A stretch of DNA of 62,000 bases from Bugula neritina (Eukaryota > Bryozoa > Gymnolaemata > Cheilostomatida > Bugulidae). A program made the position numbers and the translations under genes. The stretch is taken from assembly GCA_964035545.1 (NCBI GenBank), contig OZ037769.1, forward strand, positions 8,428,429 to 8,490,428. The letters are read 5' to 3'. The notes under the pieces are model-generated. The model was not told where the DNA came from and ran no database searches. It worked only from the letters and a program-made list of their open reading frames with translations. Below are positions 31,973 to 60,774 of this stretch, piece by piece. The stretch's first letter is position 1. Every line of letters starts with the position of its first letter.

Positions 31973-33489
31973 AGCCAAATTCATAAAACAGTCATAGTCG
32001 TATTGACTGACTGCAAGAGAGAGAATGTGTGTAACAGTTCTGTTTATTGTTTTTGAACTTTTATTTGCATTTAAGTTAATCATGCTCACTTTCAATCAAT
32101 AATACATATGGTCACTTTACAGCACTTATTTCTTATGTGCAATCTATAAAAATATTTTTACAAAATAGTTTTTATTTACAAGTACTCCAAAAAAATGTTT
32201 TCTTTTCAAAGTTAAATTATATGCACCATTTAAAAGAGAAATAATGTATGTTTCATGTAAGATAAGAATTTCACACATGTGCAAGTGCATATAAATTTAT
32301 ATAGACTACCACAGCGGGCAAAATCTTCATGTTAATTTCTAGAGAATGATACATTTTTACCAATCGGAACATAAACCTTTTTATATAAAATAAAAAGGAG
32401 AAATTCTTTTTGTTACTTCATTTTTCTTTTACATCAGACTGTTTTAGTAAATTTTTCCACAATAACAAGTTTACAACTGCATTTGCTTGATAATTATTAA
32501 TATATCAGCTGTATTAACACTTTTTTGCAATGCGATGAATTCAATTTACATTATATAGTTAAATATTGGGTGCGACCCTGAAATAAGCACATGAGCTGAC
32601 TAGAAGCTTAACCATGATTGGTTTACTTGAGAGGTAGCTAAAATGCAATACTAAACATGCATAAAAAGACACAGTTTTGCATTAAAGAACTAAGCAATTG
32701 TTATGAGTACAGGTGTGATATGAATGAGTAAAAATAGTGAATTTCCCAAGTCTGATAACTCCGAAGCAGCCACAAAAACTCTTCACAAAAACCACTGTAA
32801 ACAATCAATTGCTCAATATATTAGCACAAACCATACTGAGTCTTTCATACAATTACTGTATATAACTACTATTTTTTTGTTAATTTCGGTTCTTCAAAAA
32901 AATATTTTATGATTGATACCCTTAAGTTTAGAAAACAATTCTGTACATCTTTGTTAATAAACCTTTTTTGGAGTTGTTCTCTCATGATATAATTACGAAT
33001 GAAACTTTCAGCGTTTCAGTATAATACAGTTTTGGAGCCAATATTTTAATTAATTTCACCTATTAATTTTTTCCACTAATACTCTAATCTATATCATTGT
33101 TTTTTAATATAATAAACTAAACTTTATAAATGCAAAAAATAGTTAGACCTTCATGATGATGCAGATAATATATTATACAATTATTTTGCTTTATTTAGTA
33201 CACATCACCAGATTATTACATAACATCAAAGTTTACCGAAAATATATTAAACTTTACTATACGTGGTATTTGTATGTGCTGGTTCCATTTATGCATAACA
33301 ACAAAGGCTGGGAGGGGATTCCCAACATCTAAAGCACACGGCATTGTCATATGCACTAAATATTATATATGTGCGACCATCACAAAAAACTGTGAGGGTT
33401 CACAAATCCAATTTAGCTAAATAATTAGAAAAAATGTAGATAATTGAGCAAAAATAAAAATAACCTTAATTACCGTATTTATTTCTATC

Positions 33490-33605
33490 TATTGATATGC
33501 CACTGGTTTTGAACAAAAGCCATTATACATTAGCAGCTAAATTTGAAAAAAAATTTAAAAACTCGAGATTTTGAGTGTGTAATAAATCGAGTAAAATGAC
33601 CCATA
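33490..33605. mobile_element. Foldback-family arm
   Basis: TACATTAGCAGCTAAATTTG to GTAAAATGACCCATA; equivalent to 28,930-29,045 in the other duplicated block. Confidence 0.6.
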
Positions 33606-33609
33606 AAAG

Positions 33610-33990
33610 CTGAATATAAAAGGATATTTAGCAAATACCACAGCTTGCTGCGATAAGTTTGAATCTCTACCAAATTTGTCAATTATATGAAATAAAACTC
33701 ACATTAGATTTTAACAGCCACTTCTGCGAGAAAACCCCTGATGGAAAGGCTTTTTGGTAATTACAACATTTCTAACATTCCTTTGTCTAGTTCGAACTCA
33801 TGGATTTGTGTTCACTAAGCGAAAGCTCTAACCCATAGACTGTGGATGCTTCAATCGACTATGAAAACTGCTTGAAATAGGGGGGAATGAGAGATGCCAA
33901 GACCAAGTTGAATCTCAAAAAGGCTCTAAAAGTAAAAGTGTTAGATGGAGTGTTATGAGCAAAAGCTTCCTTCATAGATGGGTGAGCCAT
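33610..33990 (-). mobile_element. tRNA-derived SINE-like repeat, copy 3
   Basis: Minus strand: TATGGGTTAGAGC (box A region, ~33,830) and GAGTTCGAACTAG (box B, ~33,790). The region continues leftward as the shared body; 33,860-33,990 matches 1,030-1,170. Confidence 0.55.
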
Positions 33991-34009
33991 GTGTTAGGTA
34001 ATTTCATAG

Positions 34010-34260
34010 CTAAGCACCGGTATTGATTAAATCTTTTTTAATAGATCCACAAAACAGATTCAAAGAAAATTAGAGCAGCATGCTGTCTTCTTGATATTTG
34101 ACAGGTATTTATTTTTAACATCAGTTGCCATAAAGTTACATAATTCATATTAACAGAAGAGTCCAAGACAAAGTGCCTATAATGAACAATTTGCTGCCTC
34201 CCCATGGTCTCTCAGGTGTGATACAGTAAGAACAATGTAGTACAATATTGGAAAGAGAAT
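34010..34260 (+). pseudogene. Unclassified repeat-encoded relic, copy 3 (short)
   Basis: Aligns with 2,945-3,170 and 29,290-29,470; stops ~34,255 and passes into repeat R3. Confidence 0.4.
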
Positions 34261-34289
34261 CGAGTGTGCTGCAATGAACTAACATTTTT

Positions 34290-34917
34290 AATTTAAAATG
34301 CTAATAATCCAGAAAAATGAGAAAAGTGGTGTAATCTGAACATTATCAACATTTTTTAGTATTTATATAAATACAGATATGATCTATATTAACTTTAGCT
34401 TAGCAATCACTTCTGAATCCTTTGTCGTTTGCTGTTTACTCGAAATAAGCAATGTTTTTGGCTTTATATTATATTTGCCCAGACAATTTCAAAAGCCTTC
34501 TACTATTTCTCTGTATCACAACTTGTGATTTGTTTTAAATAAACTCAAAATTTTGAGCTGAGCAACATGTCTCTTGGCTCTTTACTTTTATTCCTATTTA
34601 TTGGTATTGCACATATTTGTTCCAAAATTGTGCATCTATTTGAATCATCAAACAAAGAATTCTTTTTTTTATAATATATGCTTTATGCCTGCTACTGATT
34701 AGGATCTGTTCATTTTTGGGAATCATTTTAGATTTCTAAAATGCTCAAGGGTGGCAGGTCCACACCTATCTGAAATTATTCACCTGAACCCTTGAGATAA
34801 ATAATCAGGAGAGAATAAAACTCTAACTCAATTTGGGGTCCTAACCCCAAGGTCTGCCAGAGTATAAAACAAAGATAAAGCGCACCTTCATTGTCATATG
34901 AGCTAAATATATATATG

Positions 34918-34973
<56 letters not shown>

Positions 34974-35245
34974 ATGGCGATGTAAAACATACCCGCACAT
35001 AATTTTACTAAGGAATTTGGAAAAAGAAACTTAGAAACTCTAGTACAAAATTTGATAAAAGTAGCTAATTTGTGAAAAGTAGCTTGTACTAGCAATGGTA
35101 TTCACACATACTTTAAATTTCTACTGATTTTATGTGCATATTCTATATATCATGGAAACTAGACATGGTCCGTTTGGAAGGAGACAATTTCATAATCCAA
35201 ATGCTTTTAGAAGAACTTGTGAAAAGGGTCTATTGACTCTTAAAA
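34290..35245. repeat. Interspersed repeat R3, copy 3, with a (TA)n insert at 34,908-34,970
   Basis: Colinear with 9,330-9,770; its right end (35,100-35,245) aligns with 10,360-10,480. Noncoding. Confidence 0.6.
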
Positions 35246-35849
35246 TTCCAATTCCCAACACATCTCTTCAACTTAAGCGGTTTTATTTACTTTGATCATG
35301 CATGAAGTCAACATTGATACGAGTCTTATTTAAATGAAAAATATATAAATAATGTTATGAAACTATTTTGATAGCCTATAAAAAGAAAAATTGAAAAACT
35401 AATTATAAAATAATAAGGTTAGGTTATTCAAAACATTGATTTAAATTTTTGTTACTTGTTAGGATTTCCAGTATGAAGAACTATAATAACTTTATAATTA
35501 CCCTTTCAAAAGGAATTTTATTGCGCAAAAAAATATGGTTCTGAAGCACAAACGACTAACACCTTAAAAACATATAAATATGATAAAAACCATGGTACAT
35601 GATAGCATGAAGTAATCATACTTGCCATTAGTTATATAACAAAAACACTGTGCTGGAACAACTGAACATAAAATTACAAGGTATATTACAGCACATCGAG
35701 TACATATAGTCATTACAAGGCAAGAACACTACAATGTATCACGATATTTTATGTAGATATGTTATAGTTATATAACCATATTAACAGGTGACTGGTCTTT
35801 ACATAGCTATCATAATAAAAGTCTACATCTGAAAGGTGACTAGCTGTGA

Positions 35850-36085
35850 CAAATGCTCATACATACATGCTTCCATACATACATATACGCACACCAGCAT
35901 ATGTACATACATAGAATGCACATACATAAATACATGCATCAATACATACATACATACATACGTACATATACATAGATTAATACCTACATGATGTACATGC
36001 ATACATGCATCTATCAACACATACATACTTGCATACGTCCTTCGATCAATACATACATGTATGCACATATACACACATCAATATT
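35850..36085. repeat. (ACAT)n-rich repeat downstream of gene B
   Basis: Imperfect ATACATACATGC units, at the position equivalent to 13,130-13,495 downstream of gene A. Confidence 0.9.
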
Positions 36086-36268
36086 TACATGCAAGGATGC
36101 TACATATGAAACTCTAGCATATTTCTAAATATAATATCTATTATTATACGTAAATTCCAGTGCACATACATAAAGTAAAATAAGTAAGGTAAAATACATA
36201 GGTAAAATATAGGCTACTCAATAATTTGTCTTTGTTTGGTTTCAAAAGTTTATTGACCACAACAAAGT

Positions 36269-36274
36269 TTTATT
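36269..36274 (-). promoter_or_regulatory. Polyadenylation signal AATAAA of gene B
   Basis: 158 nt past the gene B stop, in the same context as the gene A signal (AACAAAAAATAAA on the minus strand). Confidence 0.6.
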
Positions 36275-36431
36275 TTTTGTTTTTGCGGTGATTTTGTATA
36301 CCAATGATTTGCTTCAAAATAAATATATTATCATACTATTAGGCACTTTTTCTCAGCATTTTGATGTTCACATGATTTTACAATTATCATATTAATATAA
36401 TAATATTAAAAACTGAGTAAGATACAGCTGT

Positions 36432-51640
<15,209 letters not shown>

Positions 51641-51791
51641 CTGTTTTAAAATTATTCAAAGTTTGTATTTTAAATTACAATTGTTACAATTACAATACAA
51701 TTACAATTACTTGAAGTTATCATATGTGTGTGATTTAATTTAGCAATTATGCTTTGTAGTATTTCAATTATTCCTTTACCATATTACACAT

Positions 51792-52058
51792 TGTAGTAGT
51801 GTTGTGGGTAGAGTGAAGTTTAAGTAGGGAGCATAACTCCAATATAAGAGCAAGATGTAGTGAAAGTTCTTAGTGAATAAACCTTTATTACATAGTGGAT
51901 GCTTTAATAGGTAGTCTGTAGTAAACTGATTCTACACTGTGAGCTCGCCTGCTTTTTTACACAAAAGGGTTCTTTGTTCTCATTCTGTCTAAAAGTCGAG
52001 GCCTGATACTCGGAACTTGGTTCGATTATCGGAGCTTAAAGATCGAGATTAGATTACA
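51792..52058 (-). repeat. 3' LTR of gypsy element 3
   Basis: TGTAAT...ACTACA on the minus strand; AATAAA near 51,877. Shorter than the 5' LTR because segments in U3 and near the promoter are missing. Confidence 0.8.
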
Positions 52059-52990
52059 TCTCAAAATTGCGGGAACGTGGTCTCGTTGACCACGAACGTA
52101 TGGCCTGTGTGGCAATGTGGTATGTGCTGGTGGCGCAGCATATAGTCGTGTTAGTAAGAGTATTTGTCAAACGGGCAAAAATACATTCACAAAGTGTTGC
52201 GGGGCGTGTACACACAGCCGCCGTGTAGAGGAGAACTTCCGCTGGCACTGGCGGCATATGCGGTTGCCCGACTCGCCACAAGTTTTGTGAATCCGAGGCT
52301 AGGATTTTTTGGAGGTTCAGTGCTGGCGGGCAGTCAGAGCTCGAGGCAGGGCCAGCACATCAGTTGCATCTTCCTCAAAAGGCTCACCGAGCAGGATCAC
52401 CTGCTCTTCCTCGCAGCTAACCGGAACTTGACAGGTTTAGACGCAGGCACACTTGCGAAGGTTGATAGCACCTCAGGTGGTTGAGAGGCACTTTTCGGGG
52501 TGCTAGGAGTCAAACCAGGGGCCGGGCAGGAAGGGAGTCAGTACGATTTGTCCCAGCCTCCTCACACTCAATTGTAGTCCCTACAACAGTCAGTAGAGAC
52601 CGTGACCGGCCAGTCTTACTGCTGCCGAAACTCGGCATCTGTTTATAAGGTACCATGCTGGAGACTGGGGGTCCCGATGAATCCCAGAGAGCAACTGACC
52701 CCATGTCATGATCAAACAGGTAATCGTGAAGTAAGTCTTCTCCGAGATCCATATTGATCTCAGTCTCCAACAGGGTAGTTTTGAGTAAATCTAGTGCATA
52801 ACAATTGGTAAAGGTTGGGTTAGACTCTGATACTGGAGGATCTAACCCTAGACCAATACCTGACTGACTATTCTTTTTTGGCAAAGTCATTCCCATAGCG
52901 TAGTAAGTGTTATCAGAATTACGTTCAACCGTGGTGGAATGACTGTTTAAAATGACCGAGCCTTGTGTCACCAAGTTTTCACGTGCCAAC
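52054..52990 (-). pseudogene. Broken relative of the zinc-finger accessory ORF, element 3
   Basis: An N-terminal acidic part is open at 52,989-52,510 (LLETEINMDLGEDLLHDYLF), then a stop. Further on, CRQCQRKFSSTRRLCVHAPQH (52,256-52,194) has exactly the C-x2-C-x12-H-x3-H spacing of the 7,466-8,663 ORF, with shared STRRL and PQHF. After a frameshift, an MLRHQ stretch corresponds to ILRHQ of the second finger; the second cysteine of that finger is lost. The relic stops at TGA against the 3' LTR, so the basic tail is missing. Confidence 0.75.
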
Positions 52991-53092
52991 CCCCTTGGTC
53001 ACGTGTGCGGGCAGTAATTACACCAATTTTTGAAAAAACAACTTTAACGATCGCATCCCTTCCGAATTTCAGTCCAGACTTTCTACACTCTG

Positions 53093-56000
53093 TCACAATT
53101 CTCCGAAATACTGAAGAGGATTTACAACCAAATTACTGGAGTAGTTGCCAGTAGTCGGTGTACTATCCCCCATGGAAGGTAGATCCATGTGCCCAACATG
53201 ATAGTCAGCCAGATATCTAGGTGGCCTGTTGGTTCTCCGACTTCTTCCCAGAGTGACTGGCTCCTGTGCTCTCGGTGACTCCTCAGGCTTTGTGGGTGGG
53301 GGGTCCCCACCTTCACCCACACTGGGGTTGGGAACGTCCTCCATTGATGGGGTGCTGGCCTTGGGGCCTGCTGCTCTGGATCTCCACCTGGGTTGGGTCA
53401 CTCTTCTTCGAGTGTTGGGTTGACGATTCAGCTCCAGGAAAGGTGGAGCTTGTCCTACTGCATCTGAACTGAAACCTGCCCAGAGTGCTACACTCGAGAC
53501 AAATGATTGAGCAGCACCTCCATCACACAGTAAGGACCCACAAACTTGGGCTGAAGCTTAGCCGACTGTCGGCGTTGCCTATGGTAGCTCGCAATCCAGA
53601 CTCAGTCCCTTCTCTGGTATACGAGGGGCTCCTTGGAGTCGTCCGTCCAAATCTGCGATTGTTTCTCCTGCAATGCATTATGGACCTGTCCCATGATCTC
53701 CACCAGCTTTTCCACGCACGCATGTACTGGGGACTCGGGAGCTGGAACATGGTATGTCAGATGATCCAGAACCCGTGTCTCCCAGCCGAACATCAGGAAG
53801 TTTGGGGTCTCCTGCGTGCTAGAATGTGGTGTGCTGCGGCAGGCCCGCATAATCTGAGGCAGCACCACGTCCCATTACTCCTGACTCCTGCCTAAGAGTG
53901 GGCTCCTGAGAGCGTCACCTAACATCCAGTTGTTCCTCTCCATGACTCTAGTTCCTTGCGGGTGATATGGGGTGGTTCGATTCTGATTCACCCCATAAAC
54001 GACAGAGGTCTCCTTTGAGTTGGGCTGGAACTGGGCACCCTGGTCCGTGTGTATCTATTCCGGCAGCCTGAAATAACCGAATACATTATGATCCAGGGCC
54101 CCAGCCACCATAGGGGGTGACGAATTTGGAAGAGCCAGGGCGTCTGCCCACCGGGTGAATTGGTTCGTGAGCACCAGTATCCAGGTTTTTCCTCTGGTGA
54201 ATAATAGCATAGGTCCGACGAGGTCTACTTCCACCACTTGCCACGGCCGACCAGCGTACAGCCGGCGTCGATCAGTAGGTTCCATTAGGCAGCCATGCTT
54301 ACTAGTTTGGCAGATATCGCATTGCCGTACCCACAGTCGCACGCCCCGAGTCATTCCAGGCCAGTACTATCGCAGCTGCAGACACCCGAGGACCTAACTG
54401 GCTCCAGCATGAGCCTGTTTATGGGTGTCCCAGATCAGTTCCCGTCAGAGAGCGCCTGGACATACAACGTGGTCTTACTCCTGCTGACAGTTGTTTGCTG
54501 CTAGCATCATCATCAGTAGGCTATCCAGACTGACCCTGAGGGAATCTTAACAACGGCAGAGGAATTGGAACTCAACGTCTCCCTGCCGCTTATGTTCTTC
54601 GCTAGTTCGTCAGCCTTCCTTCTTGGCCCGGAATATGTTCGCTACCGCGCCGGGTAGCGTCTCCTGGAGTCGGCACAGCTCCTTGATGTTCTGATACAGA
54701 GTGGGGTTGGCACGAAGTGCCTGGACGTCATCTGAGTGGGTTTCGGTGCGAAGATGGCCGTGCTCCTACCGATAGACGGCGCCCTCCCCTAGCTCTGTCT
54801 CCACGTCAAGGCAAGCGGGTCCCCGTCTCGCTTCTTGATGTGCAGGCATTGCTTGCAGTCCTCTACGGGCCGAGGACTCATGCCGTCAGCGTTCCCATGC
54901 TTCCGGCCAGCACGGCGCTCCATCCGATAAGATAACTCAGTAAGATTCTCTAGCCAACGAGCTACCTGGCTCGAAGGCTTTGCATGTTTACACAGCCATA
55001 TAAGTGATGCATGGTCTGTTCGTAACCTGAACGTTCTCCCATACAGATATGGCTGAAAATGCTTGACCGCCTTGAGTGCTGCTAAGATCTCCTTCCTAGT
55101 AGTTCAGTAGTTCTTTTCGGCGGCCTAAGAGTCTTGCTGTAGTAAGCTAAGACCACTTCACTTTCACCCTAGACCCAAGACAGAACAGTTCCCACACTGT
55201 GGTCACTGGCGTCGGTGTCCAAGATGTACTATTTGACTGGATCAGGATACGCCAGAATTGGCGCCTTCATTAACCATTTCTTGAGGTGGTCAAATGCCTG
55301 CTGCTTCTCTTTTGTCTACTGGCACCAAACTTCTTTAGCGGTTAGCCGATTCAGAAAGTGAGCCATCTCTGCAAACCCGGGTATGTACTGCCGATAGTAC
55401 CTTACCAGGCCAAGAAATGCCGGCAACTCAAAGAGGTCGCGGGGAACCGTCTACTCCTTCACAGCATGCACCTTCTCCGGGCCGGTAGCGACCCCGTCAC
55501 GGCCAACCACATGGCTTAGGTACGTGACTTCTGACTGCAGAAGTGCACACTTGGAGGGCTTCAACTTCAGTCCAGCTGCCTGGAGGCAGTCAAAGACTTC
55601 TCGCAGACGACTGACATGTGTCATAATGTCTGGGCAGATAACAATGATGTCATTCAGATAGATGAGAAAGGTCCTCCAGTGTAATCCACTGAGGACTTGC
55701 TCCATGACTCGCTGAAAATTTGTTGGGCAAATGTAAGCCCAAATGACAGTACTTTCCATTCCCAGAGTCCATTCTGGATTATGAGCGCTGCTGTTTACTG
55801 GGCAGCTAGACTGAGGGGCACTTGCCAGCACCTGCTAAGCAGATCCAAAACACTGAAGCACTTACTATACCCGCGAGGAAATCTACAGACTCATCTATCT
55901 GTGAGAGAATGTAGGCGTCCTGGATGTTAACACTGTTGAGTCTGCGGTAGTCCACAAAGAACCTCCAGTTACCATCCTTCTTTTTGACCAGGACTACTGG

Positions 56001-56880
56001 AGAGCTCTACCCACGTTGCCATATGCTCCAACAGACAGGTTAGCCAAGTGCTTTGAGACTGCTCCTCGACTGGCACGAGGGAAATTTCCCTAGGCGGCAG
56101 CCACTGTCTCTAGTGCCGGCCCCACATCCGCTTCCTGGATGGAGTGGTACTTCCCCACCAGCGCTCCAGCCCACAATCGGACGAGTTCCTTAAAGAGGTT
56201 GATACACTGCACGAGGAGTTCTCTCCCACAGTTCAGCCAATTCAGGCTGTTTGCCAGTTGGATTGCTCCGTGCCTTCTTCCACCACTCCCAGACCAGCAA
56301 TCGCCTCGCAGTTAACCCTGTAGTGAAGAGTTGCCTGGGATCTACCCGGGACCGTGTAGTCCGGCACTACCTTGACTCCGCCCACTAAGGCCCTGCAAAA
56401 CTTGTCAACAAAGACAAGTACTTTCCCAGCCATTACCACTGCTGACTTCTGAAAATCCATGTGACACTACTGTTTTTCCAGAAATGGCATCCCCAGGATG
56501 CCATCTTCCTTTAGCTGGCTGACTATGAATGTCTCGTAAATCACCTGATCACAACGCGTTCAGGCAGTGTGATGATGCTGTAGAAAGCAATGCATAACCT
56601 GTCCGCCAATGTATCATGTGAACCTTTGTACGGCTCTAAGCTCGCTCGCTCTCGAGTGCCAAGAGTGTCAAAAAGACGCCTACTCAGCAGGTTTGTACTG
56701 CACCCAGTGTCTAGCAGACCTTCTCTTTGTTTTAAAAACAAAGGGGGTTTTCTGAAGTTGAGAGGGTAGTTTGGGATACTCTTGCGAGTAAGCTGAATCC
56801 TCTTCCACAACCTCCTTAGGCAATGTTCTTCTATCCCTTTAATGGCCCACTTAACTATTCGGAATCTCACCACTGACACC
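53093..56880 (-). pseudogene. gypsy element 3 pol relic (protease to integrase tail)
   Basis: Minus strand: protease LLDTGCSTNLLSRR near 56,710; RT YLNDIIVI near 55,650, where YLDD has become YLND; VKYL-type region near 55,520 reads VTYLSHVVG; integrase zinc C-x2-C near 54,320 (CDICQ), VDLVG near 54,230; QIMRACRSTPHSS near 53,850; tail GRSRRTNRPPRYLADY near 53,250. Many stops and frameshifts, and the catalytic Asp change kills the RT. Confidence 0.85.
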
Positions 56881-56882
56881 AA

Positions 56883-57205
56883 CGTAGTAGTTTTGTGGGT
56901 AGAATGAAGTTTAAGTGGGGAGCATAACTCCAACATAGTAAGAACAAAATGCGGTGAAAGTTCCCAGTGAATATATCTTTATTGTGGAGTGGGTGCTTTA
57001 ATAGGTAGTCTGTATCAGGCAAGCTCCAGTAGTAGACTGATTCTACACTGCGAGCTCGCCTGCTTTTATACGCAAAAAGGTTCTTTGTTCTGATTTTGTC
57101 CAAAAGCCGAAGCCCGATCATCCGCTGTTCTGATAATCGGAACTTGATCCGATTACCGGAGCCCGACAATCGGGAGTGCCGACTTTTCGACAGGGTGGAA
57201 TTACA
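56883..57205 (-). repeat. 5' LTR of gypsy element 3
   Basis: TGTAAT at 57,205 to CTACTACG at 56,883; GTATAAAAGC promoter motif near 57,078 and AATAAA near 56,981. Aligned to the 3' LTR over most of its length but clearly diverged, so the insertion is old. Confidence 0.8.
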
Positions 57206-58190
57206 TAATCGCGTTTATATAAAGTATAAAAATGAAGTGCAAGAAAAAATAGTTCTACCACGATAAAGATGCAAAAAAAGATAACCCTACTATAACATTC
57301 ATATTCCTACCACAACAATATTACAGTTTCTTCAACTTGTTAGCTTAATCCATTCAAAGAATCACCTGCATTGACGCAGGACAATTCATCACTATTCACT
57401 TATATACTATCTATGTCAGCTACTCACTCAGCTACAGCCTTGTAAACCACAGATGACTTTGTGTTCACCATCACAAAGCAATGATTTTTTAACCACAACA
57501 TTTGTCAGGTTTCATAGCTTGTAGCCAGAAATTAGAGCAGCTCAGTTGCTTTGTGCTTTCATTCTTGTCTGATACACTTTGTCCAGACCACAACACTTGC
57601 GTTACATATATCATTAGTTACCTTTTTGATTGATTAACAGCATTCTGTACATATTTCATATTTGACCTGTTACCTTTAAAACCATAGTTATCTAATTTTA
57701 ACTTTCCCCAGAAAAGGTGATAGTGGTATGTTAAACATTTTATGCAAAAGTTTTGTAATGTTGTATGTTTCCTTTTTTTCATTCATGCCTTTGTTATCAA
57801 ATAGTATCAATGTATTGTTATAATTTCACATAGAGTTTACATCTTATTAGCTATAATTAGTAGATATATGACTTCTATGTGAATCATGCATTTCCTTATT
57901 ATTGTCATAGTCAGCATCTATATATAATGCTTGTGTAGGTATTGCTAAACAGTTAGTTAGTTGCTAGATTCCAAAGTGTTATTATCATTTTATATTCATA
58001 GTAGTTGTACCAAATAAATCAGCATGTAAAACATTACAAGTCAGCACCACCCTGTCACACACCATCAAGCATACATTATAACATGTATTATTAGCTATAG
58101 TTTTAAGTTGGCTTTTATAAACATCGTTAAAGCTCCAGCAGTGCAACATGTTATCTATCAACTGGGGTAAAAGTTAAAGTCAAACTTTTT
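57206..58190. other. No gene recognised; possible BEL/Pao LTR and leader
   Basis: AT-rich. A stretch up to ~58,065 could hold the 5' LTR of the BEL/Pao element that follows (AATAAATCAGCATG near 58,013), but there is no second copy to compare. Confidence 0.3.
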
Positions 58191-58749
58191 CCTACTAATG
58201 AAAAGACCATTAAGTTCTGTACAGTTGTTGGCATATCCAAAAAGACACAAACCTGTTGTAACTCCTTGCCTCGGAGTGGAGCACTCAAATAATCAACCAC
58301 AAAATCAAACCATAAAGCCATTAGAGGTCAAGATTCAATTCCTGGCTGCATCCAGTTTCAACTATCATGACCAGTATGTTATTTTGGCAGCTAGAACAAC
58401 ATCCAGCACCAGAACTACACAGATGGAGCTAGCAGTCAACAGACAACCAACTCAACCGATAGGTTGTTATACTGTATTATTGTGGATTAAACTCCTGAAC
58501 GAACCTTCTCCAATCCTTGAGTTGCCTACTTGCCATAATCACTCAAGCTAAGTGATGGCACATCAACAATTTTTTTATATTCTTTATTTTGTTAAACTTG
58601 ATATAACTAAGCTGAATTTGTGTTTATTATTTTGGGAAACTGTAACATTGGTAATTTTAATAATGAAATCAAAAGGCAGCGGGTTGACTTGTGAAAACAT
58701 TATCAAATGTTTTGACACACTAGCTGACATTTATTCATCATAATCTGCT

Positions 58750-60650
58750 GAGTATTGATGTCTAAAGCCAACACTCCAAAATCCTATAAGTTTTCAAAAT
58801 GAAAGGTATTCAAAATGCTGCACAACTTGAACAGAAAATAACAAACTGTACTGACTTACACAAATCCATATTTGTATACTTTGCATCAAAACAGGATATT
58901 TTGTATTGCTCACTGGAAGGTTATCAAAACCAGCTACAAAAAGCTAAACACAACCTAGAGGAAACTTATGAGAAGTAGCACTTTATGCCAGGAGTTTATG
59001 AGCCACAGCTCAGGGTCTAAAATCAAATAAATAGATTGCATTCTGATTGTGGAACATTGAATGGTAATTCCATAGATCGCATGAGTCAACTTTCAACTAA
59101 AATAAAAACTGCTGGCTTCGCACAGAAAAATTATTGTTTTGAGATCTTAGAATATTCTGTTATTCACACTTTTAGTTTGAAATCGAATTCATCCTGTCAC
59201 TCATCTCGAGCTATTTCACAGTTACAGCTAAGATTGATGCAGGTGCCATTCAAAGCTAAAGCAGTTATACACTAAACTAATTAGTGTCTGCACATATTAT
59301 TCATGACCTAGAACAGCAAGCCAGTCAACTTACAAACAGTATCAAGCAGCAACAGTTCCAAGCTAAAATATACGCCGCACAGGCTGAAAAGTAAGTCCTA
59401 GCCTAAACCATTGCATAAGAAGAAGAAAAGGACAGCTCCATTCTTCCTCCAAAAACTATCGCCGTTCAGCATACCAGCTGCTCCATTTCCACCACTCATT
59501 CCCACACCCAAGTCTTCAACTCAAAATATCATGCAACCTCAAATTCTTCCAACTACACCTGTAACTTCTATAAACCCTTTCTTCTAGTTCACCAAGCCTC
59601 CACCATCCACATAAGCCCATTTCTACAGCCCACCAAGCTTTTGAGCCATGTTCCCCATGCTACTTATCAAAGCCTTATTGCTATATCCAGCTACCAACAG
59701 CAGCCTGCTTTAACTCCTGACAATAACGGTGAAGCTATCAACCTAGTTAGGCAACGCCTATCAGAACCGCCCATAACTTTTGGTGATTCACTGGAATACT
59801 CAGATTGGAAGGTGGCCGGCCTTGAATTAGGCTGGCTACCTCTCAGAAAGCTCAGCCAGGCTAAAATGGCTAAAGCTAAGACAGTTTATAGATGGCAGAG
59901 CCTACATGGCTATCTAGGGTTTTTACAAACAAGAGACAGAACACTCATATGAGGCAGCTTGGGGTAAACTAGACAACAGATACTGAAAAGGGGAAAGATG
60001 ACCCAAAGATTCATAAGCTTTAAACGACGTCAGTGATTTTTTAAAATCAGTTGATGGCCTTGATGCGAATATCAACCTCAACGCAAAAGCAGCTAATAAA
60101 ATGTTAATACTGAAAATTGCACTTCAAATAAGGGAAAGGTGAGCTGACAAAAGAAAACAGGGATGTTTTTTCCTCTAAAAACTTTTGTAGAATTTTTATC
60201 GCAAAACTCTGATATAGCTCAAAATTCATTGTCAAAAGCCCTCTATGAGTCCAACACAAGCAAAGACAAAAACTCAAGACATCATCATGCCTGTAAATCC
60301 AAAGATAACATTTGATATGCAGCGGGTTGAAATCACTCCACAGCAATCTGAAGCACACACTTATGCATGTATGTTTTGTAAAAAATTGACAGTCACAAGC
60401 TAACCTTTCTGCCATTTTCAAAAAGCTCATGAGTTCATATGAGCCAAAGGCTTCTGCAATCCCCGTTTAGATGAAAACGACATGAATCTCCGGCTGTCTG
60501 CAACACCTGCAAAGAAAAGCACCCAACTTCTTTTCCCAAAATGCATAAATATCCATCCAATGATTTAAACAAGCAACCAGTCACAACGCCATATCCACTA
60601 GAAAACCAAGAAAAACAAAGCTCTGAACAAAATACATCAAGTAACTAACT
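58750..60650 (+). pseudogene. BEL/Pao gag relic
   Basis: Fragments in several frames: a coiled-coil start near 58,760 (LEGYQNQLQKAKHNLEETYE near 58,915), the gag core PPITFGDSLEYSDWKVA near 59,770, the hallmark EHSYEAAWGKLDNRY near 59,940, and two decayed zinc knuckles (CMFCKK near 60,368; CNTCKEKHPTSFPK near 60,500). These motifs in this order are diagnostic of BEL/Pao gag. Many stops; non-functional. Confidence 0.8.
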
Positions 60651-60774
60651 AGACGATAAAAAACGAACTTTCACCAGAAATGTGAACTCCATCAACTTTG
60701 CCCCCTTCTCCCCCCCCCGATAGCTTTTCATGGGTAATACCAGTTTGAGTCAGCACTGCGCGAAATCCATCAAC

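Larger units (their letters stand above)
51792..57205 (-). mobile_element. Ty3/gypsy element 3, both LTRs, gag deleted
   Basis: Minus strand: 5' LTR 57,205-56,883, a primer-binding-like TGGTGTCAGTGG just inside, then directly protease (gag deleted), RT, RNase H, integrase, Pro-rich tail (ends ~53,093), zinc-finger ORF relic, 3' LTR 52,058-51,792. Both LTRs start TGTAAT. The flanking pentamers (TAATC and CACAT on the plus strand) do not match. It lies just 5' of the first visible exon of gene B, on the same strand. Confidence 0.85.

Noticed and set aside
52164-52484. 106-codon plus-strand frame
   Set aside because: Antisense shadow of the broken zinc-finger ORF of element 3.
58198-58551. 117-codon frame before the BEL/Pao gag
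   Set aside because: I could not relate it to gag or to any family; its composition is ordinary.
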